Origin: Lineus longissimus
Lineage: Eukaryota; Nemertea; Pilidiophora; Heteronemertea; Lineidae
Direction: 5' to 3'
DNA length: 64,000 bases
Assembly (NCBI RefSeq): GCF_910592395.1
Contig: NC_088313.1
Span: 14,526,437 to 14,590,436, forward strand
Shown here piece after piece: positions 1 through 12,632 of the stretch (its first letter is position 1; each line of letters starts with the position of its first letter). The position numbers and the translations under genes were made by a program. The notes under the pieces were generated by a model, which made no database searches, was not told the origin of the DNA, and was given only the letters and a program-made list of their open reading frames with translations.

Positions 1-3000
1 TCCCCTGCTCAGGCAATCGACAGGTAGGCCTGCTTGGATTTCTTTTTACATTGTATGGAGGCCTAGGGTTTGACAGGACTTGAAATGAAATTGCCAGGAC
101 TTGCCCCACTTTCCAAATATTTTCACTGATTGTAGTAGGGAACTTGCTATAAACAAGAGGCCCAAGGGCCTGGAGCTCTGCTGAATTTTTGCCAACATTA
201 TTCCTGAACTTCTCAAGAAACAAATTTGAGCATAATATAAGATTTTGTTCACGATGTTACAAACTTTGGTGATTGAATAAAAACTCGAATATGAATTGTT
301 ATGTAATTTTATGTACGCAAACCCCACCTGGGACTGCCACCTCGCATATGAAAAATATCGAGCCGACTAAGTTGTGAAATATCGTAATTATTAGCATATG
401 GAAAAGACACCTCATTTGCATTTTGAAAAAAAAGGATACATTGAAGAACGTAGGCCTTGCGCAACTTGTGCAAACTGGTCCACAAAAACAACACCATGGG
501 AGATGTGAAGAAAACCCAATTGAGACTGATTTTCATGATATATTCTCAAAGTTTAATGAGGGATTATTCTAAAAATTGTATGACTAGGTCGTCGCATTGA
601 TTTTATTTCCTTACGATGCTCGCCTGTTCCCACTGTCCGACTCCCGGGATTGTACAAGCAACTTTTCCACTCCTCAGCGCAATGTTGTGATATTAACCCG
701 TATGCGAAAATTCCTTGGTGTATTTCGAAACGACATTACCATATTTTGGCATCCCTATTGTGGCAGCCATTTTTTTTTGGATAGTACCGTGATTACTTCG
801 ATTGAATAGATGATGAGGTTGACAGTAATCCCGGATGTCAGGTATTTTTCGGAAAAACGTCCCAAGATGACTCGAGGAAAGAAGACTAGGCCGATCATCA
901 CCCCTTTTGGTTTTACATTATTTGCATAATATGCAATCTGCCAAACACCATTTCCACTGAGAATACAACTTTTGGTGAAGTTTTTAAAGTTAATCAAAAT
1001 ATACTCAGGAACTTTTTCTGATCTTTTTACATGTTTTTCGCGACCAGCAAAATTCGCAAAAAATAAGACGCCACGAAAAACAAAATGTAATGAAATCCAC
1101 CAAAAAAATTTCTCTTCCAGTTTTTCAAATCAAGAACTATCATCACACTTTTCATTTGGCAAATAGAGGTTCTTTAAGGAATTCTGGAAAATAAAATCCT
1201 TGTGATTGCAGTAGGTGGTTGCAGTATTTTGCGCCAATCCGATTCTCAGTGTTGGAGAAAGTTCAATCCACATACAGATGGATAAACTCTCCATATTACC
1301 AACCGAATGATAACTCAAACTCAATTTCAAATCATATTTGCAAACCTTTTGCAAGATTGAAGCGAATAATCTGATTGGCTGTCACAAACAGGTCAGGTGA
1401 TCATTCCCAAACTTATTACGGATGGTAAACTTATCACTGGTATAATGCGTTGTTATTGTGGAGGCGTTTGATCGTGAGCTGGTATGATAGGATCATATCT
1501 GTTTTGGTTTGATGTCAAAGTCGCGATAACCGGATCAAAGGAGTCTTATTATCCGAACATTAGCCTGATATGGGATGAGCAATGTCACCTGTATTGCCGT
1601 TGCCGAGTGTTACTCATGTAATACTCTAAAACTTTGTCAGTTCATCCAATCCTTCAACTCACCAGCAACAGATTTTAGACAGGATTGGAAGCCGCCCAAC
1701 TCCGACTCACGAGTATGAGGTGATTCCCTTTTTGCATTATACGTCATCAAACCTTCATTTGTAGTTAAGCTCATAAAACGCGGCTAGGGCAGGATCTACT
1801 CATAAGTGCGCTCCCACTACAAATTTATCTTTCCTCATCATTGATTTAGGACATTTCTTTATGGTTTCTGAATCTATACAGGAGCTCAGCCAAACGTTAA
1901 TGCCCAGTGATGTACTTTTAATGGCAAGAGCACTCATTAAAATGGACGGTTTTTGCCATATTTTGTAAGCTGGTGTGCATACATTCATGTGCATCAGCTC
2001 AGACTGAGAGTAGTGACAGTGCTGACTGGTTGAACTCAATGTTGGCATGAGGATCCCAATCAGACTCGGACGCATACTTGGAATCAGTGGCTACTAAACC
2101 TATCGATTATATACCTACCCTGTCAAGATAGGAACCCTGCCTAATAAAAACAAACACAAGCATATATAGCTATCTTCCTCAGGTTTTAAATGAAGAATCC
2201 CATCTGAGCGTAGAGCTCCCCACCGATTGGAATGTTTTTTCCCCGGATGGGGTTTCAAAGGAAGATCTGCACCTCGCAACCAGCAGTATCTGCCAGCATC
2301 CATGGCCGAAGTCTACACTCTAAACTCCCGAAGGCTTCCCCGTTTCGTCTCAATTTTCATAACATTGATGCCACCTGTTTTTTACCTTGCTGTGAGTTTG
2401 ATCAAATCAAGTTGGAAGGGGATTTGAGTGCATTTCGTATGTGGCGTCGTATTGATCTCCTCGTAGGTCAAGGTGGAGCAGAGTCAAAATCATTCACCCA
2501 TAAACAGAATCCACAGTCGATAGAAGAGCAATATCACTTTCTGCAAACAAACATGATCACTCATTTCAAGAACATGTCTCCCCTCTTTACAGTCTCAGAG
2601 TAAGCCCAGAAAGTTCTCAAACATCAAAAGGGTTTATGACACTGTTGATGGAGCTGGGGTGGGCAACATGGATGGAATTCTGGCTTTATGGCGGCAACAC
2701 GCTCCGATACATAATTGCTAGTGCCAAAGCAGCTTCAACTGAACGGAAGTAGGCCTCGGTTTGATGAGTGGAGGTACGTATACATGTAGGTCACTCCAGC
2801 CCCAAGCCTTGGTTCTCAGAAAGCATTCCTTTTTATTTATTTTATGAACAGAATGGAGTCAAGGTTCATGTCACTTGAGCTCTCAAACATTGTTTTCAGA
2901 ATCCCTTCCTCGGTGCCTCCTCCATCAACCGAAGGGAAGTAGGCATACTCAGTAAGATTTAGTTGGCTGTGGTTCAGATCACTTCAGCTCCCAAACCCTG

Positions 3001-5198
3001 CCTTCAGAATGCCATTCTCTATGCTTTTTCAAATGGCACAAGAATCACAACGTTCATTTCTCAGGAACGGTGCAGCAGGCTTCATGAGATAGTATCGATG
3101 GAGTCAGAATTCTTCCCAGCAGATTCGGATGTTGATCAGGTAAACACGAATAAAAGGAAAGCAAGGCATCGAATGGGTTTATAGCGATGTTGATACAGCC
3201 GGGGTGCGCAAACATGATGGGAACTTTGCTTTATGGCGGCAACAAGCGATACATCATTGCTGGTGCCACAGATTGATTCTACAGAATACCTGGACCAGCT
3301 TCTACTGAAGGGAGGTAGATTTGGTGAGACTTGATGGTTCGCGTATCATTCCAGGTTAAAATTGGATACCAAACTTTCCTGAGCAAGCTGTTAAGGAAGT
3401 GATTTCCATGATACCGCTGAAATCGATACCAGCAGTTAAACTTAGCATTGTGCAAACAAGAGATCTTAGCTGGTGTGACCTACATTAGAGCCATAATACA
3501 TGACAAATGAGTGTCATTTAGTTTTGACATGCAAGGGTCCAAGATTGCAATGTCCCTTCATCAAGGTCCAAAGGACTGCTTTTATAACACAGACTTCACC
3601 TGTTTTTCAATCAAAAAAATCTTTTTGCAATCTTTTTGCAAATTTAGGTTAGGTTAGGATATTTAGGTTACAAAATTAGCGCAAATGAGATGCCGGTGAA
3701 TATTCGGTGGCTTGCAGTATTCCAAAACCACTAATATCAGGATAACACGTTTAAGCAGGCCTGAAAGGGTTAATCCAGGTACGCCAATGTAATTGTAAGA
3801 CAAGTGCATTGGATCGTACAGGTCAATATCTCATCAATATCCGGGAGAAAATTAATATTGGGTAATCACCCGATATCTCATCTACGTCTGGACGCCGTCA
3901 TGCGAATATGTGGCAAACCCACGCCTGCTTATCTATGCACAACACGGTTGTTTTTAACACGCCAAAACAACCACTGCGAAAATTGTAAAAATTTGAATCA
4001 TCGTTCCAATTGACAGACGCCATTGTGCCGTCTATAGAATTTATTGTGTCCAATTATAAGTGACTTTAGCTGTGGATAATTGATTATCGATAGATGCGAC
4101 AATCCGCGCTCATTAACGTTCCGCCTCGTGAGAATGAGTAACGGCCATCCCAGATACAACCTTGACCTTTGTGACCCCCTGTAGAATTGCACGGCATTCT
4201 CAGGGAGGCAGAACTATCAGACAGGTGAGACTGAAAATGTGTTATCACAAAACCTTGGCAAGACAGAAGTTGTGTGTACAGTGATTTGTCCTTGGTCAGG
4301 CTCCAGAACATTTCAGCTGAAGCACCCCACAGACAAGGGACTTTTATTGCTGCAACCTGCAATAGTTAATCATGGTGATCAGTGTGAACCCCACACCAAT
4401 GAATCCTATGTGGCGGCCTGCCAAGCCAATATATACAACAACCTTATCCTGCCATAGCCTCAAGGAAAATATCAAGGGCCTAAATTGCGTTGAAAAAGAG
4501 GTGTTCAAGTGCAGTCGTACACGCCATTGCTAAAATAATCTGACACTAATCGTTCCAAAGTTGTAACAGTTTAAACCGGTTGTACAAGGCATAGTTCAAT
4601 AGGCCTTGTGCTTCGTACACATCGGCCCAATGTTTTAAGCTTCAATGATTTTGATTGGCAGTTATGTTGGACCGCCAAGCGTGATGTGATTCGGGTTTGT
4701 GTGCTTAGCCGAACTAAAACATTTCCTACACTAATGCTTCAAATTTCTGTTCGCCATGCACTGCAGTGCATTCACTGGCAACTGATTTACAGGCATTTTC
4801 TTGCAGACGCTAACTTCGTTGGTCGATATTTTGAAAAAGATCAAAGTTTTACAATTTTATGGACATTAAATGCTTCTTAAAGGGTTTTTGAGTCGTCTGG
4901 GTGAATTGGGTAATGGTTTCAGTTAAAAAAATACTAAAGGAGGTCTTAGCAATGATTTCTAAAGAGAATTTCAAAATAAATTAATTCAGGCAAAATCAGA
5001 TATGAAGCTTGTTCTATACATGCTTCCCGAAATTGGTGGCTTGCATTGGAACTAACTTTTTCCCCCTTGTCCATCATTAAAGGCATTCAAGTGTATTGGT
5101 CAACCATGACTATCTCCCTTGTCCCTCCACCATAAGGCCTAGTTTCCCCTTATGACATCACTATTTCGGACACTCAGCGCCTCATTTCTGGAAAGGTG
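1..5198. other. Spacer without recognised gene
   Basis: Only short chance frames are present. Apart from the local duplication at 2.6-3.3 kb I see nothing that can be assigned. Confidence 0.6.
2620..3330 (+). repeat. Local duplication, two diverged copies about 540 bp apart
   Basis: The segment around 2632-2780 (GGGTTTATGACACTGTTGAT, TTTATGGCGGCAACACGC, CAGCTTCAACTGAACGGAAG) recurs at 3176-3330 (GGGTTTATAGCGATGTTGAT, TTTATGGCGGCAACAAGC, CAGCTTCTACTGAAGGGAG). No coding potential is evident. Confidence 0.6.
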
Positions 5199-5256
5199 TA
5201 TATGATGATGATGATGAGGATGATGATGATGCTGATGATGATGATGATGATGATGC

Positions 5257-5288
<32 letters not shown>

Positions 5289-5289
5289 T
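5199..5289 (+). repeat. GAT microsatellite
   Basis: About 30 ATG/GAT triplets with GAG and GCT interruptions. Apparent poly-His reading on the minus strand is an artefact of the repeat. Confidence 0.9.
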
Positions 5290-5463
5290 AGAACCTCTCT
5301 ATCAAGGACGGCACCCTTGAGAACTGACAAAGCCTGTTTCTAACAGGAAGGTGTCCTGACTACAGAGGTCAAGTTGTATAGAAATAACCTGTTTGGGACT
5401 AAAACCACTGTCCATAATAGGGAAGCTGTCCTGCTAAGAGAGGTGTCCAGAACGGTAGGTTCC
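5288..5463. mobile_element. MITE family 1, diverged copy
   Basis: Reads GTAGAACCTCTCTATCAAGG at the left and GGTAGGTTCCAATGTA at the right, with GAGGTCAAGTTGTATAGAAA inside. Heavily mutated; abuts a GAT microsatellite. Confidence 0.6.
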
Positions 5464-6479
5464 AATGTATGAGAAAATATAATTTCGATGTAAAAAGCTT
5501 TTGTTTTATGTTGCCCAATCTCCATGTATGACAACACATCATCCAATTCTGAATGTGTAAAATGGCCCGTCATAAAAACATCAATCTATTCTCATCAATC
5601 ATGTTGTCACTTTATCGTAATGAAAAATAAATAAAAGGACATGTGTCATTTTGATTCTTAATGATTTCATTATTGAAAAACATGATTGAGCTGTTTAATT
5701 TGATTGATATGATTTGACAGGTGTCAATTAAATTTGTCAATATGTACTGTTCACATCAAAGCTCCAACATTATGACATTCCTTGTGACGGTTTTTATAGT
5801 GTGAAAGTTCAAAGGGTTAATGCATATTGTCTCCTTAAAGGGACTCCATTACCCACAGGACAAAGCTGACAAATCTCCTGTGAAAGAACTCAAGCTGTGA
5901 AGGCGGGCACATTTAATCCCCAAAATGGATATTGTGCCAAATGTTTGTGAACTTTTCCTGCCTGAATTGCCGATCAAAACTTTTAAGAATGGTTGTCAAA
6001 ATTCTCAAATGTTCCTATTCACTGCCAATTCAAGAAATGTGCACAACAAAAGTGCTCTCAAATGGAATCACTTGAATTTTTTTCAAAGTTTTCGGTTTGT
6101 CGTTAAATATCAACTCTAGTGGGGTGTGTCATCTGACTTAACCCTTCAAGCCTGGTCTATCCTGAAAAATTTTAGTAGATATCAGATGAGCTTAACTGGC
6201 TCTACAACTTAGGCATTCCTGACTCTACCCTTTTTAACCTGGGTGGTGCAAAATGCTGCACGAAAAAGCGATTTTCGTCACTGCCACCTGTGACCGAACA
6301 ACAACAAACGTTTGCCAAATAATGCAAAATAAAATGTCCAGCTTGAAAAAAAGTTCTGATCACTTTTTACTGTGCATCAGTCTCAATGTGTATTACTGGG
6401 TACCGGAAACTTTTCACGTACTGCACAACTCTTGGCTGTTCCAGGCCAGTTGAAGGGTCACGCTATTCCTACTGGTCGG

Positions 6480-6680
6480 TCAGGATAGTGAAATGCTGGT
6501 GCAGTTATCATGCATACAAATTTGCCGAAACTTCGTAAATATAGTATGCGCATATCAGTCTACACGACGGCAAAGTTGAATTTTTATTCGGTACATATTT
6601 ACATAATTGGAAATTTTCAAATTCAATTACGAATTTCAAATTTTAACAAACAGCGTAGGCTTTAAACAGTGTACATGGTG
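6480..6680 (-). repeat. AT-rich family 2 copy
   Basis: Reverse orientation: TGCAGTTATCATGCATACAA, TATAGTATGCGCATATCAGTC, then AATTGGAAATTTTCAAATTC and CAAACAGCGTAGGCTTTAAA. Confidence 0.6.
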
Positions 6681-7402
6681 GCACTGGATGAGCCTTTATT
6701 AACCCATGACTTTCCGATCACAAGTTGATTGAAAACTCTTCCACGTGCCACCGCAGAATTGTTAATGATTTGCTGCTATAAAAAGCTCAAACCGTAGCTA
6801 ATTTTTGCAAAAAAAGAACTTGCCACGTTGAAGCTGTGAAATTTGCCTGAAGGGCCATTAGGAAAGTATGAAGGATCCTTCGAGCAGCCTGTCGTGTCTG
6901 ATCAGCATTTGGACGCACTTTCCAACGTCACCGCCAATTATTTCATTATTCAAAACCAATCAATCAAATCAAACAAGCGAATAACACCGATGTTCAAGAA
7001 CGCACGATTTTCTCCCCTCCATCATCTGTATAAACTGGAGAGGTTGTTGCCATCGTAATCGCGAGTCTCGCTGCGGTTTGTATGGTCGTCCAAGGCGGGC
7101 TCTTGGCATTAATTGGTCTCAAAACAATGAATGAGTGGTCACATCGCAAGGGTGAACCTGGGGAAAAAATGGCATTATCGGTGCCATGGTTACGTGAACA
7201 ATGCATGTCTATAGTTAATCGACAGCTTAACCCTTCACCACATGTCCACCATCAAACATTGTTTTTTTTAAATATATGGTGTTTTCACGGCCCGTCATGT
7301 TGGCAGGGCAGAAAAATGATTTGTCACACCAAACTTAAAGGAATCAAATGCTGTCATGGTCATTTGGGGGTGCTTTTTTCGTCTGTTCCTCCAACCTCTC
7401 TA

Positions 7403-7489
7403 CAGGGTGGCCCAGAAAGGTTTTCCCTTGCACAATAGAATTCTATTGTGCATCCATTGTGTGAGGGAAAATAATTCTGGGCCACCCTG
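7403..7489. mobile_element. 87-bp palindromic Tc1/mariner-type MITE
   Basis: Ends CAGGGTGGCCCAGAA and its perfect complement TTCTGGGCCACCCTG, flanked by TA on both sides (7401-7402, 7490-7491), the signature of Tc1/mariner insertion. The centre is the 16-bp palindrome CAATAGAATTCTATTG, so the element is almost one hairpin. Confidence 0.85.
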
Positions 7490-7723
7490 TATAGTGTTTC
7501 TTCAGATAGATCTGGCCAAAGGTACATGCCTGACCTCGTGTCACTAAACAGAAATAGCGTGATCAGAAATTATAGTAATGTCACACAGCCCCGAGCAGTC
7601 GGTGTCATAGTTGACACCATGAAAGAGCACTGGTCAGGCCTACCCTGAGGATAATCTAGTGTTGCAACACCACTATCTTTTGGTAAATGTGATCCGGTCA
7701 CATTCCCGAGTTCAACTAAGTAC

Positions 7724-8627
7724 GGTTACAGGAAAATTCGTCCCCGGATAATTCGTCCCCGGAAAATTCGTCCCCGCAAATTCGTCCCCGGATAATTCGT
7801 CCCCAAGGAAAATTCGTCCCCGGAAAATTCGTCCCCGAGGATAATTCGTCCCCGAGGATAATTCGTCCCCGGAAAATTTGTCCCCGAGGATAATTCGTCC
7901 CTGGAAAGTTCGTCCCCGAGGATAATTCATCCCCAGAATATTTTACAAAGTTGAAAGTTTCTGACTTTACTTTCTAAGACTCTTTAGTCTTGTCGAATGG
8001 ACTGTAGTAATAACTACTACTTTCGATTTTTCTCATTCAGTGTAACACCTCTCTTTACTACCATACTAGCTAGTTACCTATCCCACTATTTTTATAGTAG
8101 GTAGAAGTAGGCAGGCAAAATATTTTATTGAAGAATTTAGAGCTTTTTTTTCATTCTGACCAGTAAAAATACTTATTTGAAGAAAAAAAAAATTACTTCG
8201 CCTGCCTTCCTCTACCTACTATGAAAAGAGTGGAGTAGGTAACTAGCTAGTAGGGTAGTAAAGCGAGATATAATGAATGAGAAAAGTCGAAAGTAGTAAG
8301 TAGTACATGTAGTTATTACTAGAAAGTAATGTCAGAAACTTTCAACTTTTGGGGACGAATTATCTTCGAGGACGAATTTCCCAGGGACAAATTATCCTAG
8401 GGCACATATTTTCCGGGGACGAAATATTCCTCTGGGACGAATTTTCCAGGGACGAATTATCCTCGGGGACGAATTCTCCAGGGACGAATTATCCTCAGGG
8501 ACGAATTATCCGGGGACGAATTTTCCTCGGGGACGAATTTTCCGGGGACGAAGTTTCCTAGGGGACGAATTTTCCGGGGACGAGTTTTCCGGGGACGAAT
8601 TTTCCGGGGACGAATTTTCCTAGAGCC
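7724..8627. mobile_element. 904-bp foldback transposon, MULE-like, with 9-bp target duplication
   Basis: The whole stretch is an inverted repeat folding around about 8150. The outer 210-270 bp of each arm are tandem AGGAAAATTCGTCCCCGG-type units (left) and their complement GGGGACGAATTTTCC (right). The inner arms (about 7950-8130 and 8190-8350) are a diverged palindrome sharing TTGAAAGTTTCTGAC and CTAGCTAGTTACCTA. Both termini read GG-N-T-N-N-AGGAAAATTCGTCCCC. The element is flanked by the direct repeat ACTAAGTAC at 7715-7723 and 8628-8636. A 9-bp duplication and very long terminal inverted repeats suit non-autonomous Mutator-type foldback elements. No transposase is present. Confidence 0.85.
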
Positions 8628-9142
8628 ACTAAGTACATATACCTTTGGCCAGAACGCTACGAAAAACAGGCATAACGAGTTAAAACATTACCAATAATAG
8701 GAAAATATAGCTGTTGTGGATGCAAGCACTTTGGCTCCGATTACAACAGAATGTAAGAATAGCAAGAATCCGTTGGAAACACGGGAGTCACCAAGTTGGT
8801 GGTCCCGGTGGAAGTGCTCGAGAATATTTGCGTTGTCGTGAAAACGAGACTAATGAGGGTACTTGTTTCTCATAGCAGCTGAACTGATGTTTACATGAAA
8901 AATACTTGTTGGATCTATTGAATATTTCCATCAGTCAGGCCGAATGAAAATAATTTTTGGATCACCGTCCTGTCTTGACAGTGCTATTTGACACAGAGAA
9001 GACAAAGGGCCAGTGTGAGGCGTTCGGAATGTCGGCACCAAGAGGTCCCTGGTTTGTACCCCCTTCCCCATGTCCCCCAGTCTGCCTGACACTTAAGGCA
9101 GGTTTCTTTGTTTTCTTCTTGTTTTTCAGCCTTTGCTCTGTT

Positions 9143-9400
9143 CTTCGAGGTGACTTTCTCCAGCGGGTATTACTCCTCCAAGGCGAGATGGGCATTTTGT
9201 GTGCCACTACAATTGAGGCACCAATTGGGTTTATTACCCTAGTGAGTCGACTTTTGCCAGAGGTAGAGTCAACGTAAGCTACTCAGGAATTTTATTTCCT
9301 TGAGAACCAGGCTGGTTCATCCAGAAATACAATCCTGGGTTCTCACCGGGATCGAACCCGGGCCCTATTGTGTGGTAGCTACGAGGCTATGACTCTCCTT
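9143..9400 (-). mobile_element. tRNA-derived SINE, near full length
   Basis: On the minus strand the head reads ATAGCCTCGTAGCTACCACA (A-box region) and CCCGGGTTCGATCCCGGTG (a classic RNA polymerase III B box), followed by a shared body (AACCCAGGATTGTATTTCTGG, GACTCTACCTCTGGCAAAAG, TTGGTGCCTCAATTGTAGTG). The same element occurs at 41510-41855 (minus), 19256-19386 (plus) and 53280-53375 (plus). Not a functional tRNA: the acceptor stem does not close. Confidence 0.8.
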
Positions 9401-10588
9401 GTTTTTTCCTCACTGCACCCAAGCAAAACGCGGGTACGGGTCAGAAAACTTGAGCTTATTTTGATCCGCCTAATGCACTAAAAAGTCACTCTTGTTGAAT
9501 CTGACATTTGCAATGACATTCTGTTACCCATACCATCCGAAGTTCAAGACTCTTATCCGGCTCTTCTGCTACTTCCACACACTTCAATTTCTAAATCGAC
9601 AAATGCAATATTTATTTTCGACTTAAGGAGTGGGGCCAACATGGCAGAGAAGTTCAGCATTTTATTCTAGAACGAGAACAAGGTTATTTTTTCACTGGTT
9701 GACGTCTTCAAGCTAATATTGTTTTGTGTTATTGTTTCTAGGCATAGCAGTCAAAAAGACATACAATTTCATTGCCTAATTTCGGACAACGGGTAACGCG
9801 ATATCCGCTGCTTAAGATTTTGGAGCAGGATCAGTTTACACGTTCTTTGTCCGAACATCGTTCTTAGTCCATGTTGTCCGAGCAAAGGGAGTTGAATCAA
9901 GCCGTCGACATCAAGTCAAACCGAGCTACTACATTACACAGAGATCAGTGACTAAAAAATATACTTAAACTTTAAACAAGCAATTTTCGTCACCAAGACA
10001 AAACCACGACATCTTGATTGGTGATAGCAACTTGACCAATCATCAGACGCACTCCAGCCACAATCGTCACATTGTCATGGTTCCATCGAAGCTCGCTGCA
10101 ACAAAAATTGCTTGTTTGCACAGCACTTTAGGGACCTTTGATTATGAATCATACATTAGTCTAACAACTCAATCACAAGGCACAAATGATTCAGCCCCCC
10201 TCTAGCCATGGCTTCTATTTCTAGACACCCCCAATGGCACCAGAAATTGAGCAATTTGTGATTGATATGAAAGCAACAAGGCAAACCCTGATAATATGGA
10301 TAAAGAGAAGGAAATAAGTGCTGCAATGATTAATGTACTTTCACTGAAATGGACATGGGTGGAGTGTACTAAGGTAACATGACTCAGTCGACTTCTGGCA
10401 CTCTGCAAAAAGGGATTTCATTACATCAATCGGGGAGACGAAGCTGCTCACTATAAACGCTTCTTGATCTTCATATGGAAAGAGCTTGTCCTTCAATCTT
10501 CCATCTCGAAGTTGATTGTTGAGTCGGACCCTTCAGCAAACAAGTGTAAATCCGCTAGTGGAATACTGTTTGAAATCTTTTAACCTGG

Positions 10589-10710
10589 ACTAGTGAAGAC
10601 CACTACTACAACCAAATGAAGCCTGGCATTCAAATCTGGTGTAACTCTTAATGGACAACTCATATTTCCCTGGTATAATTCAAACATTTCTGCCTGTGGT
10701 CTTCACTAGT
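10589..10710. repeat. Small inverted-repeat element
   Basis: ACTAGTGAAGACCAC at 10589-10603 and its exact complement GTGGTCTTCACTAGT at 10696-10710, 92 nt apart, with weaker pairing just outside (CTGG / TCCATG). MITE-sized; single copy in this window. Confidence 0.5.
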
Positions 10711-11059
10711 TTCGTCCATGATTTTGTTATAGGACCCATGCAGTCTGCCCTGGAGCTCATCAGCAGGATGGCACACCACTAGAACTTGAGCCAACAAGAA
10801 CAGAAGTTAATAAGAACAAAACTATTGAAACAAAAATGGTTAGTAGAAAAGTTAGACTTAAGATAAATTGGCAAGAACAAGATTATGAATTCCTCTTGTC
10901 AAATGTGATGGTTGTGACAAGGACATCCATGTGTTCTTAACAGTTAAGCACTGGGCAAAACAACAAGAAAACCATTGCACCTTGACGATGCAGTGATTCT
11001 GTTGGGAGGCATTCTGTAGTTAATATGCATCGAGTCACTTAAAGAGTAGATATCACACT

Positions 11060-11240
11060 TTTTAGGTTTCCACTTTTGGCCCCCTGATGGCCAAGTCAAG
11101 AATCAGATCAGACTGAAATTCAGTGTCAGAGTTCATAGCCCTAGCGGTTAAGAAACGTGCCACTGTTTTTGAAACGGGATACAGATGACGACGATGGACA
11201 CTGCGGTATTGTATAGACTCGCCTACGGTGAGCCAAAAAC
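11060..11240 (+). mobile_element. 3' part of the HINE-like element
   Basis: TTTGGCCCCCTGATGGCCAAG, then GCGGTTAAGAAACGTGCC, a short GACGACGATGGAC and a CTCGCCTACGGTGAGCC terminal hairpin remnant. Confidence 0.6.
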
Positions 11241-12520
11241 CACTAGATTGCCACACTCATTTCTTTGCAAGAGAAGCTAATTTAACACCGTTCTCTAATA
11301 TCCACTCCCTCCCGCGCTTCCTTGTCACCTTGGTAAGGAGATTGCGCAATCACCGCCACAGAATGACTCTGACGATGATAGGTGCGATGATTGCTCTTTG
11401 TGACCAGGTAATTAGTAATCAGGAAATCAGTAGGCAATTATAGGTTGTAATCAAAGGATACGTTAATTACCATGTTATGGCTAATGCTGGCTGTGAGACC
11501 TCTGATCTTAGGAGTCTGGCCAGGCCTTTTTACATGTGCCAGGCTGTCAGATGCAATGCATTCTGGCGCAACCAACTTGCCAGTGAAAACTTTATCTTTA
11601 AACTATGACATTCTTTAGGTGCAGTTAGGTAAAAGTATAAGTTAAACTTTGTATTATTATGCTAAGAATTACTGCAAACCGCCAAATATTCGCACTGTTT
11701 TATTTTTACAATTTGCAAAATAAAATATTCACAATTTTTACTTCAACAGATTAGGAAATTACCTTCAGCTTTTCCAGTAAAAAATACTTTTGCAAATCTA
11801 GGTTATTAGTGAAACCCGTGAAAAAAGCCAGCAAAATTGTTACGGTTTCCAGTATGTACATGTAATAGCAGATCAAACACATCTGCACTTTTCCCCGCAT
11901 TTTTCACCTCAACTACAGTGTTGTATTATGGGTAATTACGATCCAAGATGAAGAAATGATTGCCCGGAGGATGAGGTCGCATGTATGTTTAGTTACGTTA
12001 CATTACGCCATCGCAGACCTCAGCTTCTTCTTGATCATGAAACAGTTGCAGATGTTCAACATCCGTGATACAATAACAATTGCGTTGCAGATGCAGCAAA
12101 GATTGTTCTCTTTAACCCTCTGCAACCCATGCCTGTACACATCCACTGTTAACTGGGAAAGATCCGCAGCTATGACATTTGTTTATAGGTCTATCCATAG
12201 TGTGTCCAATAATTTGCTGAATGCGACCTCTTCTTTACCGTAATCACCAACACGAAACTCAATGTCAGCCCTGACTGGAGCCAATAACGCACGCACAATG
12301 TCATGATGTCAACGACTTATTGTGCGTATAAATATCCGCTGAATGGTTCAAATGATGACTTAGGTCTACACGCATTTATTAACGACTGCATGCATCTTTC
12401 AGCTCGCAATCGAATATTGATTGATCGGATGCAGAGTTGATCACGTTTGTGACCAGCGCAACTGCATGTGAAGCGAGAAAGCTGCAGCGCCAACACAGTT
12501 AAACTGAGCGATGCATGTTA

Positions 12521-12632
12521 CAGTAGAACCTCTCTCTTAAGGACACTCACAGGACTGTCCTTGATAGAGAGGTGTCCTGATAAGAGAGGTCAAATTGAAT
12601 GGAAAGTACCATTTTGGGTCCAATAATGGGTA
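12521..12632. mobile_element. MITE family 1 fragment
   Basis: Left half only: CAGTAGAACCTCTCTCTTAAGG through GAGGTCAAATTGAATGGAAA and a GGGTCCAATAATGGG remnant. Confidence 0.7.

Larger units (their letters stand above)
8640..12520. other. Spacer without recognised gene
   Basis: Holds the SINE at 9143, the inverted repeat at 10589 and the HINE-like piece at 11060. A short hydrophobic minus-strand frame at 10202-10408 has no splice or start support. Confidence 0.55.

Noticed and set aside
3644-3659. Telomere-like TTAGG repeat
   Set aside because: Only two to three units in AT-rich DNA; chance occurrence.
5139-5330. Frame coding for long poly-His on the minus strand
   Set aside because: It is the GAT microsatellite read in another frame; no domain, start context or splice support.
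7712-8561. Glycine/aspartate-rich frames such as GDEFSGDELSSG repeats on both strands
   Set aside because: They are the tandem GGGGACGAATTTTCC units of the foldback element, not a protein gene.
10202-10408. Hydrophobic minus-strand frame that could be a membrane exon of the LRR gene
   Set aside because: No compatible splice sites, no LRR or cysteine pattern, and compositional hydrophobicity only.
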